Below are positions 57,581 to 64,000 of a stretch of 64,000 nt of DNA, one piece after another. Location of the stretch: the NCBI RefSeq assembly GCF_005503555.1, contig NZ_SCNG01000001.1, positions 1,054,001-1,118,000 on the forward strand, read 5' to 3'. The translations under genes and the position numbers were made by a program. Each line of letters starts with the position of its first letter. The first letter of the stretch is position 1. Under the pieces are notes generated by a model. It was not told the origin of the DNA. It searched no databases and saw only the letters and a program-made list of their open reading frames with translations. This DNA comes from Rudaea sp. 3F27F6. Lineage in GTDB: Bacteria; Pseudomonadota; Gammaproteobacteria; Xanthomonadales; Rhodanobacteraceae.

Positions 57581-58216
57581 TTAGCCGGTCTTCGCCAGCG
57601 CCGCGTCGGCGAGCCTATCGGCGAGATCCGCCATCGTTTCCGCCATCACGCGCGCATTCTCGGCCATCGACTCGGCCGCGGCGAAGGCGGACTCGGTCAT
57701 CTGCCCGGCCACCGCGAGCGCTTCGTCCAACGCGTCATGGCTGAAGGTCGTCGCGAGCGGGGCGAGATGGCGCAGCGCGCGCTGATAGACATCGCGCTTG
57801 AACGAGACGACATGCGCGGCCGGATACCAGAAATCGACCCAACGCCACTGATCGAACTCGGGCTCGTCGGTGACGTCGAGACGCAGCGCGGATTCTTCGG
57901 CGACGAAACGCAACAGGAACCAGACCTGCTTCTGGCCGATGCACATCGGCTTCTGGTTGCGCCGGACCATGCGCGACGGCAGGCGGTAGCGCAGCCAGCC
58001 CGGCGTCGCGCCGAGCACCTGCACGTGATGCGGACGCAGGCCGGTTTCCTCGTGCAGCTCGCGGTACATCGCCTCGATCGGCGTCTCGTCGCTGCGCATG
58101 CCGCCCTGCGGAAACTGCCAGCCGTCCCTGAACGCACGGCGCGCCCAGAACACCCTGCCGTCGTCGCGCAACAGGATGATTCCTACATTCGGACGGTAGC
58201 CATCCGGATCGATCAC
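57581..58216 (-). CDS. rppH: RNA pyrophosphohydrolase
   Basis: RppH removes pyrophosphate from the 5' end of mRNA, the trigger for RNase E decay. The 211-residue protein opens with [16 protein letters not shown]. Its Nudix box [23 protein letters not shown] (residues 38-60) is intact. The GTG at 58216 behind GGAG gives the known N-terminus. A C-terminal extension of about 40 residues ([24 protein letters not shown]) is Ala/Glu/Met-rich and probably helical; E. coli RppH lacks it. Confidence 0.94.
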   Translation of the reverse strand: MIDPDGYRPNVGIILLRDDGRVFWARRAFRDGWQFPQGGMRSDETPIEAMYRELHEETGLRPHHVQVLGATPGWLRYRLPSRMVRRNQKPMCIGQKQVWFLLRFVAEESALRLDVTDEPEFDQWRWVDFWYPAAHVVSFKRDVYQRALRHLAPLATTFSHDALDEALAVAGQMTESAFAAAESMAENARVMAETMADLADRLADAALAKTG

Positions 58217-58377
58217 GCGTTCTGCTCCAATATCCCGGCGCTCCGCGAAGAAACCGATACCAGCCGCGGAACAGCGCCACTTTCGGCCGATTCTTCCATA
58301 GCCTGCCGCCCCGGGCAAGGGAACGCGGTACAACGACGGCCGTGCGGCGGAGACCCTCCGCGCGCCTAGATCGGCGC

Positions 58378-59094
58378 TTAGAGCTCTTCGACCGCCGTGC
58401 GCTTGGAGCGGCGGATCAGCCAGGCCACGCCGCGCAGGTCGGAGATGCCGACCAGGGCGCGGTTGAGATTGTTGTACTTCGACACGCCGGCGCCGCGCGC
58501 GCGGTGGTTCACCGGCACGCTTTTCACCTGCCAGCCGGCGCGCTGCACGAGTGCGGGCAGATAGCGGTGCATATGGTCGAAATACGGCAGATCGAGGAAC
58601 ACCGAACGCTCGAACAGCTTGATGCCGCAGCCGGTGTCGGGTGTTTCGTCCTTGAGCAGGTTCGAGCGGATGCGGTTGGCCCAGCGCGAAGCCCAGCGTT
58701 TGCTGCCCGAATCCTGGCGGTTGACGCGCCAGCCCGCGTAGAGCTTGATCGCGGCCGGCGATTCGTCGCGCATCGCCAGCAGCTTGGGAATGTCGGCGGG
58801 ATCGTTCTGGCCATCGCCGTCGAGCGTCGCGATCCACGTGCCGCGCGCGGCCTTGATGCCGGTGCGCAGTGCCGTGCTCTGTCCGCTCTGCGCGACATGC
58901 CGCAGCACGCGCAGTTCGGGAAACTGCGCTTTCGCCGCGGTCAGCACGGCCAGCGTGTCGTCGCGGCTCAGGTCGTCGACGTAGACGATCTCGAAATCAC
59001 TCTTGCCGCGCAGCGCGGCGGCGATTTCGCTGAGCAGCGGGACGATATTGTCGCGCTCGTTGTGCACGGGCACGACGACGGATAAGTCGGGCAT
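58378..59094 (-). CDS. GT2-family glycosyltransferase (DPM1/ArnC-like)
   Basis: A 238-residue enzyme with the GT-A start [21 protein letters not shown], the [14 protein letters not shown] block, and the metal site [13 protein letters not shown]. The later [17 protein letters not shown] and [13 protein letters not shown] are typical of polyprenyl-phosphate sugar transferases. There is no C-terminal membrane anchor, so it resembles the soluble dolichol-phosphate-mannose-synthase type. It probably makes an undecaprenyl-linked sugar for surface glycans. It is a single gene. Confidence 0.88.
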   Translation of the reverse strand: MPDLSVVVPVHNERDNIVPLLSEIAAALRGKSDFEIVYVDDLSRDDTLAVLTAAKAQFPELRVLRHVAQSGQSTALRTGIKAARGTWIATLDGDGQNDPADIPKLLAMRDESPAAIKLYAGWRVNRQDSGSKRWASRWANRIRSNLLKDETPDTGCGIKLFERSVFLDLPYFDHMHRYLPALVQRAGWQVKSVPVNHRARGAGVSKYNNLNRALVGISDLRGVAWLIRRSKRTAVEEL

Positions 59095-59162
59095 CGCTAC
59101 GGTCCAGGGTACGTTGGCTGCGGATTATCGCCTGCCGCACCGGCGCTTGTCGCCCGCCGGCG

Positions 59163-59852
59163 TCAGCCCGCGATCGCCGCGCGCCAGAGATTGCCGATGC
59201 GCGCGAACTCGGCGCTGCTCTTCGCCAGCAGGATCAGGGTGCCGTTGCCGACCGGCATGCTGCGCCCGCGCAGACCGTCGCGCTCGAAATCCTCGGCCGC
59301 GGCGAGCTTCTGGTCGGCGACATAGATCACCGTGACCGGACCGTCCGCGGTCGGCATGACGACGTGCACCGAACGATGCTCGCCGACCGGGCACGGGGCG
59401 ACGAAACTGATGTCGTCGGGCACCTGCTTCAACACCACGCCGCGCTTGGCGAACACCTCGCTGACCTCGTCCGCGGCGATCGGCTTGGTCAGCACGAGCA
59501 CGTCCTCTTCCTTGCGCAGATGCTCGACCGCCTGCAGCGACAAGGGCTTGGCCTCCGCGCGCATGCCGACCACGCCGATCGCGAGGACCAGCGCCGCGGC
59601 CACGGCGAACATCGAGATGCGGCGCAGGCCCGTGCGCCGGCGCCGCTCGGCGGTGGTCTGCGCGAACAGGATCGCCTCGGCGAGCTGCGCCGGCACGGCG
59701 ACGTTGAGCGCGCGCGCCAAGCCATTCTCGAACGTGAGCGCCCGCGCATGCGCCTCGGCGCAGCGCGGACACTCCGCGCGATGCTGCACGAAGTCCGCCG
59801 CGGACGCGTGCGGATCGATCGCCAGTTGTCGCCGGAACTCAACGCAATTCAT
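59163..59852 (-). CDS. Anti-sigma factor with DUF3379-type domain
   Basis: A 229-residue protein. The N-terminal zinc-type motif (HRAECPRCAEAH) resembles an anti-sigma ZAS domain. One membrane helix lies near residue 85 (MFAVAAALVLAIGVVGM), and a periplasmic C-terminal domain carries FVAPCPVGEHRSVHVVM. This is the DUF3379 pattern. It overlaps the ECF sigma gene by 14 bases and so probably inhibits it. The ATG at 59852 is chosen over a start five codons earlier. Confidence 0.85.
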   Translation of the reverse strand: MNCVEFRRQLAIDPHASAADFVQHRAECPRCAEAHARALTFENGLARALNVAVPAQLAEAILFAQTTAERRRRTGLRRISMFAVAAALVLAIGVVGMRAEAKPLSLQAVEHLRKEEDVLVLTKPIAADEVSEVFAKRGVVLKQVPDDISFVAPCPVGEHRSVHVVMPTADGPVTVIYVADQKLAAAEDFERDGLRGRSMPVGNGTLILLAKSSAEFARIGNLWRAAIAG

Positions 59853-60369
59853 AAACCTGTGCCTCAATCGGCTCGCCGCCGAGTATCGCCTTCAACTTCT
59901 GTCGCGCGCGGAACAACTGGGTCATCACCGCCGCACTGGAAATGTTCAATTCGCGCGCGATCTCCTCGCAGGAGAATCCGCCAAGCACCTGCATCAGCAG
60001 CGGCTCGCGATATTTCACGTCGAGCTTCAGCATCGCCGCGCGGATCAGCGCGTCCTCGCCCGCGCCTTCCGGCGTCAGCGCCTCGCGATCGTCGGCGACC
60101 TCGACATCGTCCACGTCGACGAGCTGCGGCGTCTTGCGCTCGTACAGGCGCGCATGCTCGCGGCGCAGGATCGTGATCAGCCAGGCTTTCGCCGCGCCCG
60201 TTTCGCGCAGCGAATCGAGCGACCGCCACGCGCGCAGGAACGACTCCTGCACCAGATCCTGCGCAAGCGCTTCCTCGCCGCAAAGCCAGTACGCGTAACG
60301 AAACAAATCGCCCGAATATCCGCGTACGAGCGCGTCGAACTGTCGCTGCTTGCTGCTCACGGGAGACAT
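59839..60369 (-). CDS. ECF sigma factor paired with a DUF3379 anti-sigma
   Basis: A 176-residue sigma factor: region 2 with FDALVRGYSGDLFRYAYWLCGEEALAQDLVQESFLRAWRSL, an Asp-rich linker, and region 4 with LMQVLGGFSCEEIARELNISSAAVMTQLFRARQKL. It is followed directly, with overlap, by the anti-sigma gene. It lies 57 bases after parB on the same strand, so it may be read in part from the par operon. The signal it responds to is not known. Confidence 0.92.
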   Translation of the reverse strand: MSPVSSKQRQFDALVRGYSGDLFRYAYWLCGEEALAQDLVQESFLRAWRSLDSLRETGAAKAWLITILRREHARLYERKTPQLVDVDDVEVADDREALTPEGAGEDALIRAAMLKLDVKYREPLLMQVLGGFSCEEIARELNISSAAVMTQLFRARQKLKAILGGEPIEAQVYELR

Positions 60370-60426
60370 GACCGGGCGAATGCTAACGAACTTTCAACGA
60401 AGAGTTGGGATTTTGGCGCGGCGCGC

Positions 60427-61299
60427 TCATCGGCGGATTTTTTCCAGGATGCCCTCGAGCTCGTCGAGGCTGTGGTAGCCGATCACGAGCTTGCCGCGAC
60501 CGCCGCTGCCGTGCTGGATCGCGACGCGCGCGGCGAGCCGCTCGGACAGCTCGCGTTCGAGCGAGACGATGTCCGCGTCGCGCGCGGCGGTCTTCTTCGC
60601 CTTACCCTGCGGCGCTGTCTGCGCCTTGCGCGCCGCGGCTTCGAGCTCGCGCACCGACCAGCCGTGCGCGGCGGTCTGCCGAGCGAGGCCGAGCGCGAGC
60701 GCCGGATCGAGGGTGAGCAGCGCCTTGGCGTGACCGGTTTCGATCTGGCCTTCCTTGAGCAGGCGGCGAATCTCTTCGGGCAGGTCGAGCAGGCGCAACA
60801 GGTTCGACACCGCGGAGCGCGAGCGGCCGATCGCCTCGGCGACCTTTTCGTGCGTATGCCCGAATTCGTCGATCAAGCGGCGCAGCGCGTGCGCTTCTTC
60901 GAGCGGAGAAAGATCCTCGCGCTGAATGTTCTCGATCAAGGTCATCGCCGCGACCGCCGGGTCGGCGACTTCGCGCACGACGGCCGGAATCTCGGTCATG
61001 CCGGCGAGCTGCGAAGCGCGCCAGCGGCGCTCGCCGGCGATGATCTCGTAGCGACCCACGCCTGCCGGGCGCACGACGATCGGCTGGATCAGGCCCTGCG
61101 CCTTGATCGAGGCGGCAAGCTCGGCGAGCTTTTCCTCATCGAACACGCGCCGCGGCTGGTACTTGCCCGGCGCGAGGCGATCGACCGGCAGCATGCGCAG
61201 ATCGTCGCCGGACGCAGCCGCTTCGTCGGCGGCATCGCCACCGCCCAACAGTACGTCGAGATCGCGCGAGCCCAAGCCGCGCCGCTTTGCAGCTGCCAT
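60427..61299 (-). CDS. parB: Chromosome partitioning protein ParB
   Basis: ParB binds parS sites and spreads along DNA as a CTPase clamp. The 290-residue protein opens with KRRGLGSRDLDVLLGG. It has the GERRWRASQLAGM CTP-binding motif, the HTH region (EEAHALRRLIDEFGHTHEKVAEAIGRSRSAVSNLLRLLDLP) and a C-terminal dimer domain. It lies 32 bases after parA. I see no consensus parS site in the window. Confidence 0.96.
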   Translation of the reverse strand: MAAAKRRGLGSRDLDVLLGGGDAADEAAASGDDLRMLPVDRLAPGKYQPRRVFDEEKLAELAASIKAQGLIQPIVVRPAGVGRYEIIAGERRWRASQLAGMTEIPAVVREVADPAVAAMTLIENIQREDLSPLEEAHALRRLIDEFGHTHEKVAEAIGRSRSAVSNLLRLLDLPEEIRRLLKEGQIETGHAKALLTLDPALALGLARQTAAHGWSVRELEAAARKAQTAPQGKAKKTAARDADIVSLERELSERLAARVAIQHGSGGRGKLVIGYHSLDELEGILEKIRR

Positions 61300-61331
61300 G
61301 TTTCGTCAATCCGGATTTGAGGCGCGTCAGT

Positions 61332-62249
61332 TTAGCGCACGAGCAGCGAAGCGATGGACGGCGGCGGCATTTCCGCGGCCGGCGCGGCCTCGGCGGCGTC
61401 TTCTTCAGGCGGTTCGGAATGGGTGACGGCCGGCGCAACGGGCGCCGCTGCCGCCGCCGGCTGTACCGGTACGGAACCGGCCGCCGCGGCGCGGTCGCGC
61501 CGCAGCAACTCGCCGGCGAGGCCGAAATACGCGATCGCGCCGCGCGACTCGCGGTCGTACAGGTTGATCGGCTGGCCGTGGCTCGGCGCTTCGGCGAGGC
61601 GGATATTGCGCGGAATGACCGAGCGCAGCAGCTTGTCGCCGAAATGCTTGGCGAGCTGCGCGGAAACGTCGTTGCCGAGGTTGTTGCGCACGTCATACAT
61701 GGTGCGCAGCAGGCCGTCGATTTCGAGGTGCGGATTGAGCCGCGCGCGCACCGCCTTGACCGTGTCGAGCAGGCTGGTCAGGCCTTCGAGGGCGAAATAT
61801 TCGCATTGCACCGGGATCAGCACGCCATCCGCCGCAGTCAGCGCATTGACCGTCAGCAGGTGCAGCGACGGCGGGCAGTCGACCAGGATCGTGTGGTAAT
61901 GGTCGCCGAGCTTGGCCAATTGCTCCTTCAGCCGGGACTCGCGCGCGAGCATGTCCATCAGCTTGATCTCGGCCGCGGTCAGATCGCGGCTGCCGGGCAG
62001 CAGGTCGAAGCCCGCCGGCGTCGGCAGGATCGCCGTTTCGATCGGCGCCTCGTCGAGCAGCACCTCGCAGCCGGTCGGCTTGGCCGTGCGCTTGTCGATG
62101 CCCGAGGCCATCGTCGCATTGCCCTGCGGATCGAGATCCACGAGCAGCACGCGGCGCTTCGCCTCGGCCAGCGCCGCCGCGAGGTTGACCGCGGTCGTGG
62201 TCTTGCCCACGCCGCCCTTCTGGTTCACTACCGCGATGATCCGCGTCAT
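61332..62249 (-). CDS. parA: Chromosome partitioning ATPase ParA
   Basis: ParA is the Walker-type ATPase that moves ParB-bound origin DNA. The 305-residue protein has the deviant Walker A KGGVGKTTTAVNLAAALA, the DLDPQGNATMASGI motif and VDCPPSLHLLTVNAL. The last 50 residues are Ala/Pro-rich, beyond the usual C-terminus of about 255-260 residues. The gene lies 118 bases after rsmG and is followed by parB. Confidence 0.96.
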   Translation of the reverse strand: MTRIIAVVNQKGGVGKTTTAVNLAAALAEAKRRVLLVDLDPQGNATMASGIDKRTAKPTGCEVLLDEAPIETAILPTPAGFDLLPGSRDLTAAEIKLMDMLARESRLKEQLAKLGDHYHTILVDCPPSLHLLTVNALTAADGVLIPVQCEYFALEGLTSLLDTVKAVRARLNPHLEIDGLLRTMYDVRNNLGNDVSAQLAKHFGDKLLRSVIPRNIRLAEAPSHGQPINLYDRESRGAIAYFGLAGELLRRDRAAAAGSVPVQPAAAAAPVAPAVTHSEPPEEDAAEAAPAAEMPPPSIASLLVR

Positions 62250-62294
62250 GGCGCTCTATTCGAAAACTGAAAAGCTAGGAAGATTTTGAGACTG

Positions 62295-62368
62295 GGCCAC
62301 AAAGAGTACAGAGCGAGCAAAGACAAGCCCGCTTTCTTTTCTACGAGTTCTTTGTGCTCTCCGTGTTT
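62295..62368. repeat. Imperfect inverted repeat between rsmG and parA
   Basis: CACAAAGAGTACAGAG (62298-62313) is partly mirrored by CTTTGTGCTCTCCGTG (62351-62366). This CACAAAG/CTTTGTG type of dispersed repeat is common in proteobacterial intergenic regions. It lies between rsmG and parA and may affect read-through. Confidence 0.5.
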
Positions 62369-63057
62369 CAGGCTTTTGCTCCTGCCTCGACTTTTGCCGA
62401 GATTTCGCCCTCGCTGCGGCGAATTATGACGGCATGCCGCGCCGCGCCCAAGCCCGGCACGCTCAGCGGCACGATTTCCTCGATGCGGAAGCCCGGCGGC
62501 AGGCCAGCCGTTTCGTCCCGGTCGATCACGCCTTTCATCGCGATGCAGACGCCGCCCGCTGCGAGCAACTGCCCGCCGAGTTTCAAAATATCGCCGAGCG
62601 CGGCGAAGGCGCGCGCGACCAGGCAATCGTACTGGCCCGACAATTCCTCGGTGCGCGCCTGCTCGACGCGCGCGTTGGCGAGGCCGAGCACGCGCACGGC
62701 CTCGCGCAGGAAGCGCGTCTTCTTGCCGTTGCTGTCGACCAGGGTGACGCTGCGCTCCGGCGCGAGAATCGCCAGCGGGATGCCCGGCAGGCCCGGGCCG
62801 GTGCCGAGGTCGATCAGACTCGCGCCGCGCACCAGAGGTGCGATCGCGAGCGAGTCGAGCAGATGGCGCGTGACCATCTCCATCGGGTCGCGCACCGCGG
62901 TCAGGTTGTAGACCGCGTTCCAGCGCACGAGCAGGTCGAGATAATCGAGCAGGCTGTTGCTCTGCGCCGCGGTCAGGCCGAGCCCGAGCACCTCCGCACC
63001 TTTGTGCAGGCGGGCGCGAAGCGCGGCGCGGTCTACGGCGGCGGAAGGCGAGGACAT
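62368..63057 (-). CDS. rsmG: 16S rRNA (guanine527-N7) methyltransferase
   Basis: RsmG methylates G527 of 16S rRNA; its loss gives low-level streptomycin resistance. The 229-residue protein has the SAM site LIDLGTGPGLPGIPLAILAPE and the LVRWNAVYNLTAVRDPMEMVTRHLLDSL block, with VARAFAALGDILKL later. Length is slightly above the family mean. It heads an rsmG-parA-parB run; mnmG, its usual upstream partner, is absent. Confidence 0.96.
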   Translation of the reverse strand: MSSPSAAVDRAALRARLHKGAEVLGLGLTAAQSNSLLDYLDLLVRWNAVYNLTAVRDPMEMVTRHLLDSLAIAPLVRGASLIDLGTGPGLPGIPLAILAPERSVTLVDSNGKKTRFLREAVRVLGLANARVEQARTEELSGQYDCLVARAFAALGDILKLGGQLLAAGGVCIAMKGVIDRDETAGLPPGFRIEEIVPLSVPGLGAARHAVIIRRSEGEISAKVEAGAKA

Positions 63058-63157
63058 CGTGCGCTCGGACCCGAAAAATCAAACAGGGCCGGAAAGTATC
63101 GCGGCTGCGGCCGGCAAATTCCACTGCGCGGCCTTCGAGCGACCGCGCGGGACGTGG

Positions 63158-63661
63158 TTAAGCCAGCGGCGGAATCGTCAGCGCTTCGCGCAGAAAACGC
63201 TCGTCGCAGTTCGCGCCCGGCCCGGCCCGATCGACAACGAGGAAGTCGCTGACTTCGCCGAGCGCGAGCAAAGGATGGTGCCAGACGCCCGCCGCGTAGT
63301 TGACGCCCTGATCGCCGCGCGCAAGGAACACGCGCACGTCGTCGGCCTCGAACGTTTCCGCGCGCGCCGCCACGGCGACGAGGTATGGCCGCCCGTTCAG
63401 CGGCATAAATGCCTGACTGCCGCGCGGGTGACGTTCGAGCATCGTCAGCGTGAACGGGAGGCTACGCGGCTGCGCACGGAAGATGCTGACGATCGCACGG
63501 CCTTCTTCATCGAGATCGATCTTGACCAGATCGTGATATCGCTCGGTCGTGCCGCCGTTGATTGGGAAATGGCGCGCGGCATCGCTCGCCTCGATCACGT
63601 CGCCGAACGCGGCGAAGGCGGCGCGCGTCAGCGGTTCGATGCGGGCGAAGCGCGTGCTCAC
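63158..63661 (-). CDS. allA: Ureidoglycolate lyase
   Basis: AllA splits ureidoglycolate into glyoxylate and urea, the last step of allantoin use. The 167-residue cupin-like protein has [56 protein letters not shown] and [16 protein letters not shown], the standard family blocks. The start is the GTG at 63661, which overlaps the stop of the allantoicase gene (GTGA). The genes are co-translated. Confidence 0.94.
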   Translation of the reverse strand: MSTRFARIEPLTRAAFAAFGDVIEASDAARHFPINGGTTERYHDLVKIDLDEEGRAIVSIFRAQPRSLPFTLTMLERHPRGSQAFMPLNGRPYLVAVAARAETFEADDVRVFLARGDQGVNYAAGVWHHPLLALGEVSDFLVVDRAGPGANCDERFLREALTIPPLA

Positions 63662-64000
63662 TGCGCCGGCCGCCCCCACAGGCGCAGGCGCGACACGCCG
63701 CCGTCGGGGAAGATGTTGAAGCGGATATGAGTGATCGGCCCGAGCGCGGCGATTTCCTTTTCGTAGCGGTGCTCGGCGTCCATCGACAGCTTCTGCTCGG
63801 GCAGCATCACCGGCCAGAACATGCTCTGCGTGATCAGTGACTGCTCGGTGCCGCCGTCGATGCGTGCGGCCTGGATCGAACAGCCATCGGGATAGTTGCC
63901 TTTGAAGTGCGCGGTATCGACGTCGATGCGTTCGATGGCACCCGGCGCGGCGAGCGCGATTAGGCACCAGTCGTTGCCGGGCTCGCGCCGCCGCCGCGTC
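63658..64000 (-). CDS. alc: Allantoicase, C-terminal part (runs off the window)
   Basis: Allantoicase cuts allantoate into ureidoglycolate and urea. The minus strand is open from the window edge to a TGA at 63658, giving 113 residues. [57 protein letters not shown] and the end GRPAQ are characteristic of the second allantoicase repeat. The rest of the gene lies beyond 64000. Its stop overlaps the start of allA. Confidence 0.93.
   Translation of the reverse strand, partial: TRRRREPGNDWCLIALAAPGAIERIDVDTAHFKGNYPDGCSIQAARIDGGTEQSLITQSMFWPVMLPEQKLSMDAEHRYEKEIAALGPITHIRFNIFPDGGVSRLRLWGRPAQ

Noticed and set aside
60427-63057. A replication origin or parS site near rsmG-parA-parB
   Set aside because: No consensus parS palindrome, DnaA-box cluster or dnaA/mnmG gene is visible; the one TTATCCAC match lies inside purH.

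Overview
The window is GC-rich bacterial chromosome, densely packed with housekeeping genes. The families point to a gammaproteobacterium of the Xanthomonadales, most likely near Rhodanobacteraceae/Dokdonella/Rudaea; that placement is inference. Supporting signs are the waaA/lpxL pair, a zf-CHCC protein beside LPS glycosyltransferases, an accB-accC-prmA-DUF3426-fis-purH-purD block, a DUF6776-bactofilin-erpA operon, ECF sigma genes joined to a TPR kinase, and a type-2 LeuA. There is no phage, insertion sequence, rRNA, tRNA or CRISPR array. No stretch over 300 bases lacks a gene.

Layout. 1-7 kb: the 5' end of an unknown exported protein, then lipid A genes (waaA, lpxL) and a DUF2339/DUF3999 membrane pair. 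7-13 kb: an allantoinase-like deacetylase (puuE), a lipoprotein aminopeptidase, leuA behind a leucine-rich leader peptide with alternative RNA stems, and an MGDG-synthase-like glycosyltransferase with a small membrane protein. 13-22.5 kb: a sulfotransferase, an M13 peptidase, an O-antigen-ligase/GT4/zinc-finger operon, a Yip1-family protein, YceI and an ELM1-like protein. 22.5-31 kb: glnE, a candidate small RNA, a prolyl-4-hydroxylase convergent with a collagen-like Gly-X-Y protein, then dsbD with a doubled sensor domain and a TlpA-type thioredoxin. 31-42 kb: a divergent MFS/LysR pair, then aroQ, accB, accC, prmA, DUF3426, fis, purH, purD. 42-52 kb: a TPR protein, an MFS-acyltransferase fusion, ampE, an ABC exporter, nudC, and the DUF6776/bactofilin/erpA operon. 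51.5-60.5 kb: hemJ, bfr, bfd with a Fur-like site, an ECF sigma factor overlapping a Ser/Thr kinase, a VOC lipoprotein, rppH, a GT2 and an ECF sigma/DUF3379 anti-sigma pair. 60.4-64 kb: parB, parA, rsmG, then allA and the 3' part of alc.

Functional links. puuE (7.2 kb), alc and allA (63 kb) encode successive steps of allantoin breakdown but lie about 56 kb apart. bfr and bfd handle iron storage and release. dsbD and the TlpA-like protein handle periplasmic thiols. The prolyl-4-hydroxylase and collagen-like protein look like an enzyme-substrate pair and are the best candidate for an uncommon system here.

Regulation. At least eight genes have a TANAAT-like -10 hexamer ending only 6-7 nt before the start codon, which predicts leaderless mRNAs. 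One is the leucine leader peptide itself. A family of GAGCGGT-heptad inverted repeats sits on the stop codons of three genes, and a MITE-like element ends just upstream of prmA.
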